From Ipomoea triloba (lineage: Eukaryota > Streptophyta > Magnoliopsida > Solanales > Convolvulaceae): a stretch of 64,000 nt of DNA. Made by a program: the position numbers and the translations under genes. Shown one piece after another: positions 53,521 through 64,000 of this stretch. The DNA is taken from contig NC_044930.1 of the NCBI RefSeq assembly GCF_003576645.1, forward strand, positions 7,912,971 to 7,976,970, written 5' to 3'. The notes beneath the pieces were generated by a model, which worked only from the letters and a program-made list of their open reading frames with translations, was not told where the DNA came from and did no database searches. How positions within the stretch are numbered: the first letter of the stretch is position 1; every line of letters begins with the position of its first letter.

Positions 53521-54309
53521 TTGAAATTTCAAGTGAAAAAGAGTTCGGGAACTATTTTTACCGGCTCAATCTTTCGGACTGCGCAAAACTGTAATTTCTG
53601 GACAGAAACTGTCAAAATCAATTTTGACAAAAATATTTTTTTTTGTAACAAAACTAGTGACGAAATTTTGGGATGTCACAACCATAGTTAGATGAAATAA
53701 ATTATTTTGAAAATACTATTTGATTCCAGGAAATAAAAAGAAAAATGTTTTCAAACCCTTAGTTTCTGGAATAAGGTGGGGACCTTCGGGAAGGCTTAAA
53801 CGCCACGGCCCGGGGTTGGAATAAGGTTGGACCTATGGGAGGGCTGGAGTGCCATGGCCCTAGGTTGGGATAAGGAGACCGACGGGAAGGCAGGGAAATG
53901 CCACTGCCCAAGGTTTGAGAAGGAGAATTGAGAAATGTTCAAAGTGCTTACTCAGGGGAAACTAAGTGGAAAATTTTTGAGTATGAAAATTATTGTTATT
54001 CTGGGCTGCGGTTCAGATTATTATAGAGCTGCGGTTCTATATGCAGTATGAAAATTGTTGTTACTCTGAGCTGCGGTTCAGATTATTATAAATATTAGAG
54101 CTGCGGTTCTATTTGCAAATGATGAAATTCCTAGAAATGTGAAATTTTGCAAACTTTTCTGAAAAGGGCATGAAAATTATTTTGAGTGGCAAGTTATGAC
54201 TTCATTCTTATTTGAGAAAAGCTTTATATGATTTAACGTTTATACGCTATTATACTATATATAAATCATTTCGTTACAGGCAGATTTTCAAATCATGATG
54301 TCTAGGGTA

Positions 54310-54310
54310 N
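54310..54310. other. Single N at an intron/exon joint of the 5' G LTR
   Basis: The bases before it (CATGATGTCTAGGGTA) are ORF start sequence as in the intronless copy; the bases after it (GGTAAAAC) are the intron donor. The two cannot both be correct in one LTR, so a contig joint is likely. Confidence 0.8.
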
Positions 54311-54311
54311 G

Positions 54312-54431
54312 GTAAAACTTTATAAAGCTTTTAGATTATCTATGTTTTCAAACCTTTGTCTACTTTTAAGTGACAAATGGATTTCCTTACTTAGCCGTCG
54401 TGCTAACTATACTTCGTTGTGTTCTTAACAG
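54312..54431 (+). other. Predicted intron before LTR ORF (G type, 5' LTR)
   Basis: 120 bp, GTAAAACT to TTCTTAACAG, directly before the ATG. Identical boundaries in the 3' LTR (62493-62612). Contains GTGCTAACTA (branch-like). Confidence 0.6.
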
Positions 54432-54923
54432 ATGTCTAGTGTAGGCTTGTGTAGCCCACCTGACTCGGATCCTTCCGAGTTGGAGTTCCCTATCTACGAT
54501 CATGATGATTATGTACAGTACTTAGTTGATGTCGACCCGTATGCTCCTGGATTCGCTCCTGACTCTCCAGCTCCGGCTTATGTTCCTGCTATTCCTGCCC
54601 CACCGTACAGTCCTCCTCCGACTTACCCAACTATACCCTCTCGTATCCCGGTTCGCAGTAGCCAGCCAAATTTTCTAGATGGGGCCAGGTCTAGGTTTGG
54701 GTCTTTTCCGGTAGAGGTGTTGGAAGGGAGTGATCCCTTAGAATTTGTTGTCTTTTATCCCTGTCCGTGGAATCTCGCTCCTTCGGAACATTGGGATGAG
54801 TGGTCCATGATGTACACTCCTAGTTACTTCCTGGATCATCTCACCTGGGTTGCGGGCAACTGGCACCTTGTATGGGGGACGTACTCCGAACCGGAGTACC
54901 ACCCCTTAGAAGAGGATGACTGA
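54432..54923 (+). CDS. LTR-encoded ORF, G type, full length
   Basis: 163 codons, uninterrupted, starting directly at the intron acceptor. Order: short Ser/Pro-rich N-terminus, acidic YDHDDYVQYL segment, a Pro/Tyr-rich linker (APPYSPPPTYP), and a C-terminal domain with EVLEGSDPLEF, PWNLAPSEHWDEWSM, FLDHLTWVAGNWHLVWG and an acidic tail. The F-type ORF keeps these blocks with conservative substitutions. It lies inside the 5' LTR, upstream of PBS and gag, so it would be carried at both ends of the element. The analogy is an LTR-resident accessory gene such as those known in some animal retroviruses; no homology is claimed. No family recognised. Confidence 0.65.
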   Translation: MSSVGLCSPPDSDPSELEFPIYDHDDYVQYLVDVDPYAPGFAPDSPAPAYVPAIPAPPYSPPPTYPTIPSRIPVRSSQPNFLDGARSRFGSFPVEVLEGSDPLEFVVFYPCPWNLAPSEHWDEWSMMYTPSYFLDHLTWVAGNWHLVWGTYSEPEYHPLEEDD

Positions 54924-55235
54924 TTAGAAAGGTTATGGGAGGAACCTTTTTTTTTTTGTGTACATGTATCTTTTGTAGCCATGATGAACTTAGCTGGCTA
55001 GTAAGTTGTAATTAAACTCTTGGATATATTCTGGTAGTTAGTGTAGCTACCCCTTTTGCTCACCTATATATATATGTATGAAGATATGTTGGGTAGTGAT
55101 GATGATGATGTGAAATAGTTTTCTTGTTAGCCTGTGCACCTAGAGTGAACTCTGTCTGGTCTTGGCTGGGTTTAGTCTAGGTGTGGCGGTAACTACTCCG
55201 GATGTACGGTATAGCCCAGCCGGGGTGTTACAAGT

Positions 55236-55247
55236 TGGTATCAGAGC
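55236..55247 (+). other. Primer binding site of element G (initiator-Met tRNA)
   Basis: TGGTATCAGAGC three bases after the LTR end at 55232. Confidence 0.9.
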
Positions 55248-55712
55248 CTAGGTTGAACCTTCGGGAATTAGATCGAAGCCTAAGTCCGAGCCTAGGTTGA
55301 GTTCAAGTTTCAAGTCAGCTTAGGTTCGTAGAGATTAACCTAAGTCGTTGTTACGGTATCATGAGCATAAGCTTTGGAGCAGAGTTGGAACGAAAGTCCG
55401 GCAGCATAAAAGGGGGTATTTTACTTTTACTCTACAGAATCTTACGATTCTGGTTGTTGAATAATATGATCAATGTTTGTGATTTCTTGCATGTGTTAAT
55501 CCTTGCATGGGATTATTGTGAGTAAGCTGGCTAGCGTAATGCGTTAATTATCCCTATGCTGAGGTAGAAACCCCTGCTTAGCGGGTATGATAAAGTGAAT
55601 GTTAGGGGACGTTGTATAGGACTTAAGTAGGTGCTATACTGACTGCCTAACTAGCTAACCCTTGAGGACTCTTATACTTCGGATACTAATTTGGATCTAT
55701 CGTCCAGTGAAA
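55248..55712 (+). other. Leader of element G
   Basis: 465 bp between PBS and gag start. No conserved signal recognised. Confidence 0.6.
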
Positions 55713-57359
55713 ATGCCTCCAAGACGCAACATGCCTACCAGTAGCAACGAGAACGTCTCTGCAATTGATCGTATGGCCCAAGCGATGGAGCGAATGGCTG
55801 AGTTCATGATGGCCCAGCAAACCCAGAACCAGAACCAAGGACAACCACGAGTCGATTATGCGAAGGCGATAGCAAGCCGACAACCACCACACTATGCGGG
55901 AGAAAAAGATCCGGTTATTTTAGAGGAGTGGATCCGGACGTTTGACAAACTGCTCAACGCAGTGGATTGCCCTGCAAATCAACGAGTACCTTCCGCGGTC
56001 TATTATTTAACGAAAGCTGCAGACAACTGGTGGACATCAGAAGGACCTGATCTTCTACAAGACCCAGAGTTTGGTTGGGAAGAATTCAAGGAGGAACTGA
56101 GGGGACAGTTCTACACCGAGCGTATTAGAGGGATTAAATGCGAGGAATTTCTACGGCTAAAACAGAAGGGAGCAACAATCGAAGAATATCATGACCAGTA
56201 CGTGGAACTAATGCGTTTCGCTCAGGAGATTGTACCTAATGAAGCAAGTAAGGCACGAAGGTTTGTTCGAGGATTGGACTGGGATGTAAGGAGGGCGATT
56301 GCGCCATTCATGTGCTCTACCTTGAAGGAGGCGTACGATAGAGCCTCGGACCATTACCAGGTGTACCTAGATCAACAAGAAGTTTATGGCCGAAATAAAA
56401 GAAAGGCCGATGACAAGTCACAAAAATCCGCACTGGGAAACAAGAGAGTGAACCAAGGTGGCTCCAACCTAATATCAGGAAGAGGAAAGGAAAGAATTAA
56501 CGAAGGAAACCGTTTTACTTGTTCAAGATGTGGAAGGAATCATCCAGGAGTGAATTGCCAAGGAGTGAGGATTAAGTGCTTCACATGCGGTCTTTCTGGG
56601 CACAAGTCCTTTGAGTGCCAGAGTCGGGTAGACAGTCCTCAAAAACTCCTACAGAACGTGAACCAAGGGAGAAGATTTAATGGGAATACTGGTCAGAGAC
56701 CCGCAGAGATAGGAAACAGAATGGCCAACTCTCAGTCAACAAATCCGGGAGGACCAACAAACGTCGCATCTGGTTCCAACCACAAAGGGAAGCAAGTGAT
56801 GGGAGAAAGTAGCACGGGAAACCAAGGCAGAATTTACGTCGTCAATAGCACTCAGGCCCAGGCTAACGACGCCGTAACTGGTACATTTCCCATAAACTCA
56901 GTACCTGGAATAGTGTTATTTGTTACAGGAGCTACCAATTCATTTATATCATCTGCATTTGCTGATAGACTGAAATTAAGGCCTACTATTGAGCTAGATC
57001 TAAATGTCAAAACTGCTTCGGGGATAGTAGTAGCCTGTAGAAATGGTTATGATAACATTGCGATAGAAATAGCTGGAACTAACTGTCCCGGAAATCTCGT
57101 TCGTTTTGAACTTGAGGGCATTGATGTAGTACTCGGAATGGATTGGTTGGATAAGTATAAAGCTCGGATAGTGTGTGATGAGCGGAAGATTGTGCTACGA
57201 GGACCAGAAGGGAGGAGAATATCCTACCGAGGGATTGACAAGCAACACGAATCCAGGTTGTTGACAGCGCAGAAACTGAAGCAGTATATGCACCAGGGAT
57301 GTGAAGTATACCTCTGTTTGGTGCAAGATTCCGAACCAGAAGAACTCGAAATCGATTGA
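55713..57359 (+). pseudogene. Element G gag and protease
   Basis: Start chosen at 55713 (MPPRRNMPTSSNE), after a typical leader; an upstream in-frame ATG at 55662 is less likely. The retrotransposon gag domain is visible (RQPPHYAGEKDPVILEEWI, ADNWWTSEG, FYTERIRGIKCEEFLRLKQ, YVELMRFA), followed by a basic linker and two zinc knuckles (CSRCGRNHPGVNC, CFTCGLSGHKSFEC; about 56520-56620). The protease active site reads FVTGATNSFIS where the family has DTGAT, so the catalytic Asp is Val. Ends at TGA 57357-57359; the frame continues into pol. Confidence 0.9.
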
Positions 57360-60299
57360 ATCCCAGTTGTACGCGAATTTCCTGACGTGTTCCCCGACGA
57401 TCTCACAGAAATGCCACCGGAAAGAGAGCTGGAATTCACCATTGATCTCATACCAGGAACCTCACCTACCTCGAAAGCGCCTTATCGAATGGCACCGAAA
57501 GAGATGGAGGAACTAAAGGCACAATTGGCGGAATTACTGGAGAAAGGATTTATCAGACCAAGCGTATCGCCTTGGGGTGCACCGGTACTGTTCGTTAAGA
57601 AGAAGGATGGGAGTCTTAGACTGTGCATCGATTACAGGGAACTAAACCGAGTCACAGTAAAGAACAAGTACCCGTTGCCTAGGATCGATGATCTATTCGA
57701 TCAGTTGAAAGGAGCGGGAGTGTTTTCAAAGATTGACTTACGGTCAGGGTATCATCAAGTGCGAGTCGCGAAGGGGGATGTGCCTAAGACAGCATTTCGG
57801 ACGAGATATGGGCACTATGAATTCACGGTTATGCCATTCGGAGTGACTAACGCCCCAGGAACCTTTATGGACCTGATGAACCGAATTTTCCTTCCCTATT
57901 TGGATAAATTCGTCGTCGCCTTCATAGATGACATCTTGGTCTACTCTGAGACACCGGAGGATCACAAGGGACATCTTCGGACAGTGTTACAAACACTAAG
58001 GGAAAAGAAACTTTTTGCGAAATTGTCAAAGTGTGAATTTTGGAAAAGAGAAGTTGCTTTTCTTGGACACGTAATCACCCAAGAAGGGATAGTAGTGGAC
58101 CCAGCTAAGATACAAGCTGTACTTGAATGGGAAGCACCCAAATCAGTTACGGAAGTCCGTAGTTTCTTAGGTTTGGCGGGTTATTACCGAAGATTTGTTC
58201 AGGACTTCTCAAGGATAGCAAAGCCATTGACAAACCTGCTCAAGAAAACGACCAAGTATAGTTGGAGTGAAGAATGTGAGCAGGCATTCCAAGAACTTAA
58301 GACGAGATTGACGACTGCTCCAATATTGACCTTACCTGTTGGAGCGGAAGGTTACGAGTTGTACACGGATGCATCTCACAAGGGACTAGGATGTGTTTTG
58401 ATGCAAAATGGAAGGGTAATAGCATATGCTTCTCGCCAATTAAAAACTCATGAAGCTAACTACCCGACGCATGACTTAGAACTGGCAGCCGTGGTATTTG
58501 CTCTCAAGATTTGGCGACACTACCTCTATGGAATCTCATGCAAGATTTATACGGACCACAAGAGTTTAAAGTACATCTTTACTCAGCGAGACCTTAATCT
58601 AAGGCAAAGGAGATGGTTGGAATTGATCAAAGATTATGACTTGGAAATCCAATACTAGGAGGGCAAAGCAAACAAGGTAGCTGATGCCTTGAGTCGAAAA
58701 TCAAACCATGCTCTTTGGGTATTACCCGAACAATTATGCGAGGATTTTCAGAGACTTAATTTGGAGATACAGATGTGTGGTCAGGTGGAACAAGAAATAA
58801 AATTTTATTACATGTCGGTGACTCCAACCCTATTCCAGGAAGTCAAACAAGCACAAGAAGAGGACAATTGGGTAGGGAGCATCAGGGAGAAGATGATTGA
58901 TGGAAAACATGGTCCATTTGAATTACACCCAGATGGGAGTGTAAGATTCCAAGGTAGGTGGATAATACCAAAAGGGTGTAAGGAGATAATGGAACAATTA
59001 ATGAAGGAAGGTCATTATACACACTATTCAGTTCATCCTGGTGGGGATAAACTGTATAAGGACTTAAAACAAAATTTCTGGTGGTCGGGCATGAAGAAGG
59101 ATGTAGCTGAATTTGTGGCTAAATGCTTGAACTGTCAAAAGGTCAAGGCAGAAAGAAGTAAACCAAAGGGATTATTGCAGCCATTAGAAATTCCGCAGTG
59201 GAAATGGGACTCAATCTCGATGGATTTCGTGGGAGGATTGCCTAGAACCAAGTCTGGAAACGATCAGGTGTGGGTTATTGTCGATCGACTAACTAAGACA
59301 GCGAGGTTCATTCCAATGAACAAGACATGGTCCATGGAAAGGTTGGCAAGAGCCTATATTAAACACGTGGTTAAATATCACGGAGTAGCGCAAGATATCG
59401 TTTCAGACCGAGATTCACGATTTCTATCACGTTTCTGGGAAGCGTTGCAGATGATGATGGGCACTCAGCTCAAATTAAGTACAGCTTTTCACCCTGCCAC
59501 TGATGGCCAAACGGAGCGAACGATACAGACATTGGAAGATATGCTCAGAGGTTGTGTGCTTGATTTCCAAGGTTCATGGGATGAGCAGTTGGATTTAATC
59601 GAATTTTCCTATAACAACAGCTATCATGCAAGTATAGGAATGGCTCCTTATGAAGCGTTGTATGGGCGAAAATGTCGAAGTCCTCTATGTTGGAGTGACA
59701 AGAGCGACGTTGTTATACTTGGACCTCAGTACCTACAAGAGACTACAGAGGCAATCAAGGTGATTCGAGAAAGGATGAAAATTGCACAGGATCGTCAAAA
59801 GTCCTATGCCGATTTGAAACGACAATTCACCGAACATCAAGTTGGAGAGAAGGTGCTATTGAAAATCTCACCAACTAAAGGAGTCAAGAGATTTGGAAAG
59901 AAAGGAAAGTTGAGTCCTCGCTATATAGGACCCTATGAAATCTTGGAAAGGATAGGAAATTTAGCCTACCGACTGGCCCTACCAATTGAGCTTGACCGGG
60001 TGCATAATGTATTTCATGTTTCTCAACTTAAGCGGTATGTACCTGATGCATCCCATGTATTGGAACCTGAGGAATTGGAGGTGGATGATTCGTTGGAATA
60101 CGAAGAAAGACCAATTCGAATCTTAGACTCTAAGACCCGAGATACAAGAAGGAAATCAGTTAAAATGGTCAAAGTCCAATGGTCGAATCATAGCTCGGAG
60201 GAAGCCACGTGGGAGTTGGAAAGCGTTATGATGGAACGTTATCCAGAGTTATTTGGCTCAGGTGTGTATGATCGATTTACTTGCTATATGCTTAAATAA
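57360..60299 (+). pseudogene. Element G pol: RT, RNase H, integrase, chromodomain
   Basis: Same frame as gag after the TGA. RT has [43 protein letters not shown] at about 57925. RNase H has [13 protein letters not shown] and [13 protein letters not shown] at 58656 interrupts the short linker before ANKVADALSRKS. Integrase follows (HPGGDKLYKDL, CLNCQKVKAERSK; SMDFVGGLP, SDRDSRF, GQTERTIQTLED), GPY/F (SPRYIGPYEILERIG) and a chromodomain (YEERPIRILDSK, VKMVKVQWSNHSSEEATWELE). It ends naturally at 60299. Only two stops in 4.6 kb make this a fairly young copy. Confidence 0.92.
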
Positions 60300-60428
60300 A
60301 TTTGTGTACTAAGATTAGGCATACTAAGATTTTATTATGTGTAAGCGAAGGTAAGCAGTAATCTATTTGAGACCGTGGAGTATAAGAAGGAAGTTTCGGG
60401 GACGAAACTCTTTTTAAGGAGGGTAGAC
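60300..60428 (+). other. 3' untranslated region and PPT of element G
   Basis: Ends with CTCTTTTTAAGGAGGGTAGAC directly before the LTR. Confidence 0.8.
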
Positions 60429-61062
60429 TGTAACCCCTCGTCTATTTCGATAAGTTTGAGGTTCAGAAAATATGTCTTTAAGTTATGACATTCATAAGAT
60501 AAGTGACCGATGCTTCAAAATAAATTTTTTTTTAAGGAAGTATAGTTGTTATTAAGTTGCGATCGTTCGTGCCGGTCACGAACCGTAAAATTTTAGGAGC
60601 TGGTATTCGGACCCGATTATCCTAGGAAATGGATTATTAGACACCATATTATTATTCTTGAACTTCCTATTCAATTAAATCAGCCCATAGCAGCGAAAAT
60701 TTATTTTGATCGTACATCGCTAAAATTTCGCGGTGTACCGAACCTAGCCCAATTTTGAGGGTTAGTCTGGAATAAATTTTTGGTTTCGAGAATTATTCTA
60801 TCCAGATTATTTTCTACCGAAACTTTATCTGTTTGGACCCCAACTGATAAGTTTGAAAATACTTCATTATTTTATTCTATTTTTTTTCCCCATAAAAACA
60901 TCTTACCTCAAAAGGAAGAATACCCAAAGCCAATTTATTCCATTTGTTCTTCTTCTTCTTCTTCCTTGGCCGAATTTCAAAAGAGAGAAAGAGAGGTGAC
61001 TTCCACCATTTTCCTCCATTAAAACCATAGCCAAGCTTGTACACAACTCTCCAATTTGTTCG

Positions 61063-61243
61063 GTAAGATTTCAATATTATTCGGTTAAAAAGTCTTGATT
61101 TCTTCCCTAGAACTTGATTGTAGGTAAAGATTTCTTAAATATGTTGTTATGGTGGTGTATTCTACCTAGGGTTTTTCGGTGAAACTTGGGGATAAAGGTT
61201 CAAGACTACTTTTACGGTGATATTACACACTTGTGAGGTAAGG
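61063..61243 (+). promoter_or_regulatory. Two conserved splice-donor-like sites in G LTR
   Basis: TTCG|GTAAGA at 61063 and GAG|GTAAGGAATTCCCTTAAG at 61238. Counterparts: F at 45826 and 45999, E at 43614 and 43775. The second is the best conserved stretch among the three LTRs in this part. Confidence 0.45.
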
Positions 61244-62492
61244 AATTCCCTTAAGTTGGAATTAGTCACTTGAATTTGGATAATTGATTTTAGTTGAAAT
61301 ATGGTGTTTTTGGAGCTTTGGGAATAATTTCGTATACAAGTTCATAGCTTGGATATGCTTGTATATGTTGTATTTATGTCTATATAAGCTTATACTTGTG
61401 GAAATAGAGAAAGGAAATCAGGACAGATTTCTGTCAGTAACTTCCGTGAATTTCTGGGAAAAATCGGTAAATTATTTTGGTCCAATTTTTTTTATACATG
61501 TAGTTCTATAAGTGTAGAAGCCGCATATAAACTTTCATAATTTTTGGAGTAGTATAAGTATGGTTTTCGGAATTTTTCCCAAAACTGGTCCAGAGAAGGA
61601 AAAATGCTGGACAGCACACTGCCAAGGGCAAAAATGGAATTTTCTGTGTAAATTCGTGAACCTAGGTGACCAAAACTTTTTATGAACATCAAGTACTATG
61701 AGTTAGGGTTCTACCATAAAAATTTCAAGTGAAAAAGAGTTCGGGAACTATTTTTACCGGCTCAATCGTTCGGACTGCGCAAAACTGTAATTTCTGGACA
61801 GAAACTGTCAAAATCAATTTTGACAAAAATATTTTTTTTTGTAACAAAACTAGTGACGAAATTTTGGGATGTCACAACCATATTTGGATGAAATAAATTA
61901 TTTTGAAAATACTATTTGATTCCAGGAAAGAAAAAGAAAAATGTTTTCAAACCCTTAGTTTCTGGAATAAGGTGGGGACCTTCGGGAAGGCTTAAACGCC
62001 ACGGCCCGGGGTTGGAATAAGGTTGGACCTATGGGAGGGCTGGAGTGCCATGGCCCTAGGTTGGGATAAGGAGACCGACGGGAAGGCAGGGAAATGCCAC
62101 TGCCCAAGGTTTGAGAAGGAGAATTGAGAAATGTTCAAAGTGCTTACTCAGGGGAAACTAAGTGGAAAATTTTTGAGTATGAAAATTATTGTTATTCTGG
62201 GCTGCGGTTCAGATTATTATAGAGCTGCGGTTCTATATGCAGTATGAAAATTGTTGTTACTCTGAGCTGCGGTTCAGATTATTATAAATATTAGAGCTGA
62301 GGTTCTATTTGCAAATGATGAAATTCCTGGAAATGTGAAATTTTGCAAACTTGTCTGAAAAGGGCATGAAAATTATTTTGAGTGGCAAGTTATGACTTCA
62401 TTCTTATTTGAGAAAAGTTTTATATGATTTAACGTTTATACGCTATTATACTATCTATAAATCGTTCGTTACAGGCAGATTTTCAAATCACG

Positions 62493-62612
62493 GTAAAACT
62501 TTATAAAGCTTTTAGATTATCTATGTTTTCAAACCTTTGTCTACTTTTAAGTGACAAATGGATTTCCTTACTTAGCCGTCGTGCTAACTACACTTCGTTG
62601 TGTTCTTAACAG
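62493..62612 (+). other. Predicted intron before LTR ORF (G type, 3' LTR)
   Basis: 120 bp, GTAAAACT to TTCTTAACAG. The sequence on either side (CAAATCACG and ATGTCTAG) is joined directly in the intronless copy at 52744/52745 as CAAATCATG and ATGTCTAG. Confidence 0.65.
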
Positions 62613-62790
62613 ATGTCTAGTGTAGGCTTGTGTAGCCCACCTGACTCGGATCCTTCCGAGTTGGAGTTCCCTATCTACGATCATGATGATTATGTACAGT
62701 ACTTAGTTGATGTCGACCCGTATGCTCCTGGATTCGCTCCTGACTCTCCAGCTCCGGCTTATGTTCCTGCTATTCCTTCCCCACCGTACA
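62613..62790 (+). pseudogene. LTR-encoded ORF, G type, truncated by H
   Basis: First 59 codons (MSSVGLCSPPDSDPSELE ... VPAIPSPPYM), identical in pattern to 54432. Cut at 62790 by the start of element H. Confidence 0.65.
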
Positions 62791-64000
62791 TGTAACACCC
62801 CGAAAATTCCTACTACTCTTTTGAATATTATAAGGGGGTTATTTTCTTATTAAATAATTATTTAAATAATTACCAGTATTATTATTACTTCCTATGGGCA
62901 TGGAACCATATATTTCTATAATTTATTATTATGATAACACTAAAAAGTCCATAGCCCAATACCTTTATTGATATGTATATATATGTGTATTTCATACCAT
63001 ATGAATTATTATTGAGCCACATAGATTATATTTTCTTAAGAATTATGCTAACCCCAAAATTGTGATTATATATATATATAAATTATAGACTATGGTTAAT
63101 GATCCAACCCATTTCTAGTCTTAACCCAAAATTGACCCAACAATCTAATAGCCCAAAATAAAAGCCCATCCTAGCTATTTTTTTTGGAAGTTTCCAATTA
63201 GGGTAATTCCAAAGTGTATTCAGCAGCCAAAAGGGAAGGAAACGTTGCGTTATCAATCTTCTCTGCCTCCCGTCATCCATCTCCTTCCCGTCGCTCTCGT
63301 TACCTTCCAAACACCGGCGACTAGCGGGAATGTCGACGGCAACAAGAACATCTCCGGCGAAGTCTGAACCTCCATCTCCGACGACAAGGGACCTTGGCGG
63401 TGGTTGGGGCGGAGCACCACAGCAGCGACGGAGCAGCTCCTCTGTTCGGCGGCGGCGACTCTCGGCAGTGAGGGCATCACCGTGCTCAAGGACGTCCGGC
63501 AGGAACCCCTCGACTGATCCCTTGCATGGTCGACGTGATCTCGTCGTCCTCCTTTCTCCGGCGCGAAGCAAAGGCAACGCAGCAGCGGCTTTCCTCCTTT
63601 CATCCTCTATGTTCTTTCCTACGGTGACGGCGGCGGAAGATGAAGGGCAACGAGAACCGGCGGCATCCCTCTCTTTTTCCGACGGTACGAGCAGAGTCAC
63701 AACTCGGCGAGCTTTTCTGGTTTCGCGACGTTGCAGAGTAGCGGACAGCAGCGACGGAGCGCTCCTCTCCGTTCGGCCATGCAGCAGCAGCTAGCGGTGG
63801 ACGTTGGCGGTTCTCCCTCCTCCGCGCGACAGCTCCGTTCGGCCAGCAGCAGCGGTGGATGCGGGCGGTCTCTCCTCCTCCGCACGTTGAAGCGAGCAAG
63901 TGTAGCAACGGCATGCCTTCCTCCGCCAAACGTGAGCACCGGTTCGACAAGGAGGCTTCGACGATGGTGATCGGGAGTTCAGCGGATGATTAATAACTTG
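62791..64000. mobile_element. Element H: start of another LTR element, runs off the window
   Basis: Begins TGTAACACCCCGAAAATTCC right inside the G LTR ORF; GTACA just before may be one copy of its target duplication. About 290 AT-rich bases with TA runs (62975-63085) are followed by GC-rich sequence (about 63230-63960). Overlapping ORFs on both strands there (for example 63330-63794 and 63083-63700) are Arg/Ser/Gly-rich and look like composition effects. GC-rich leaders of this kind occur in long chromovirus LTRs. No pol is in the window. Confidence 0.65.

Larger units (their letters stand above)
51945..55232. repeat. Large inverted repeat of two G-type LTR ends
   Basis: The arm 51945-53500 is the reverse of 53550-55232, with a short centre at about 53521. 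The right arm has the intron and an N at 54310 which the left arm lacks. Base differences in the ORF show that the arms diverged, at least outside 53521-54309. Confidence 0.9.
53521..55232 (+). repeat. 5' LTR of element G (U3 missing)
   Basis: Matches the 3' LTR from about 61720 on. It contains CTGCGGTTC words in series (54005-54110), the intron (54312-54431), the LTR ORF (54432-54923), a TA run at 55063-55078, and ends GGGGTGTTACA before the PBS. The first 1.29 kb of the LTR (60429 to about 61720) are not present here. Confidence 0.85.
55248..62790 (+). mobile_element. Element G: Tekay/Del-like chromovirus, internal region and 3' LTR
   Basis: Plus-strand Ty3/gypsy with one gag-pol frame (55713-60299), a PPT (60409-60428) and a 3' LTR cut by element H at 62791. 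The C-terminal chromodomain and the long LTR place it among chromoviruses, with RT words closest to what I know of Tekay/Del. Two in-frame stops (57357 and 58656). The 5' LTR is the entry at 53521-55232. By adding the 5' and 3' copies a full LTR would be about 2.96 kb. Confidence 0.9.
60429..62790 (+). repeat. 3' LTR of element G, truncated by H
   Basis: Starts TGTAACCCCTCGTCTATTTC. ATAAAAAC word at about 60892 (weak TATA), donor-like GTAAG sites at 61063 and 61238, CTGCGGTTC words at 62200-62280, the 120-bp intron (62493-62612) and the ORF start (62613). Ends at 62790 where H begins. Confidence 0.88.

Noticed and set aside
55662..55712. Upstream ATG for G gag at 55662
   Set aside because: The segment before MPPRR is not gag-like, and MPPR is a typical chromovirus gag start.
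63083..63970. Several Arg-rich ORFs at the window end
   Set aside because: Open in four frames over the same GC-rich block with no motif; composition effect.

Overview
This window is flowering-plant (probably eudicot) nuclear heterochromatin made almost wholly of LTR retrotransposons. The PBS sequences match plant initiator-Met and Asp tRNAs, and the families are plant Sirevirus-like Ty1/copia, Athila-like Ty3/gypsy and Tekay/Del-like chromoviruses. I see no host gene, rRNA, tRNA or CRISPR array.

1-41.8 kb is a four-deep nest. The outermost and oldest layer is a decayed plus-strand copia (A; 1-1316 and 38411 to about 40030, with possible 3' ORF relics to 41757). It was split by a minus-strand Sirevirus-like copia (B; 1317-38410), whose LTRs are flanked by an exact 33-bp repeat. 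B's large 3' ORF was split by a minus-strand Athila-like gypsy (C; 4441-27892), which lost the outer part of its 5' LTR in a junction deletion. C's gag-pol was split by a plus-strand Sirevirus-like copia (D; 10247-24923) with a 5-bp duplication (ATTTC). LTR divergence falls from B to C to D, as the nesting order requires. B and D both carry, after pol, a very large extra ORF (about 1,160 codons in D).

41.8-64 kb holds a relic Athila-like LTR (I), then related chromovirus LTRs: E (42898-44182), F (several pieces in both orientations, 44183-50425, with an integrase fragment at 50583-51944) and G (inverted LTR pair at 51945-55232, gag-pol at 55713-60299, 3' LTR at 60429-62790). Another LTR (H) cuts G's 3' LTR at 62791 and runs off the window.

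The least expected content is inside the F and G LTRs. Both encode a small protein of about 163 codons, preceded directly by a GT-AG intron of about 120 bp. One G copy lacks exactly that intron. A second unusual signal is a 64-66 bp dyad of CGCG palindromes, found three times with the same 52-bp spacing.

Assembly caution: all four N positions (14060, 18856, 45000-45024, 54310) sit at structural oddities (an exact 1,959-bp gag duplication, a missing RNase H segment, and inverted LTR blocks). Several rearrangements may therefore be assembly products.
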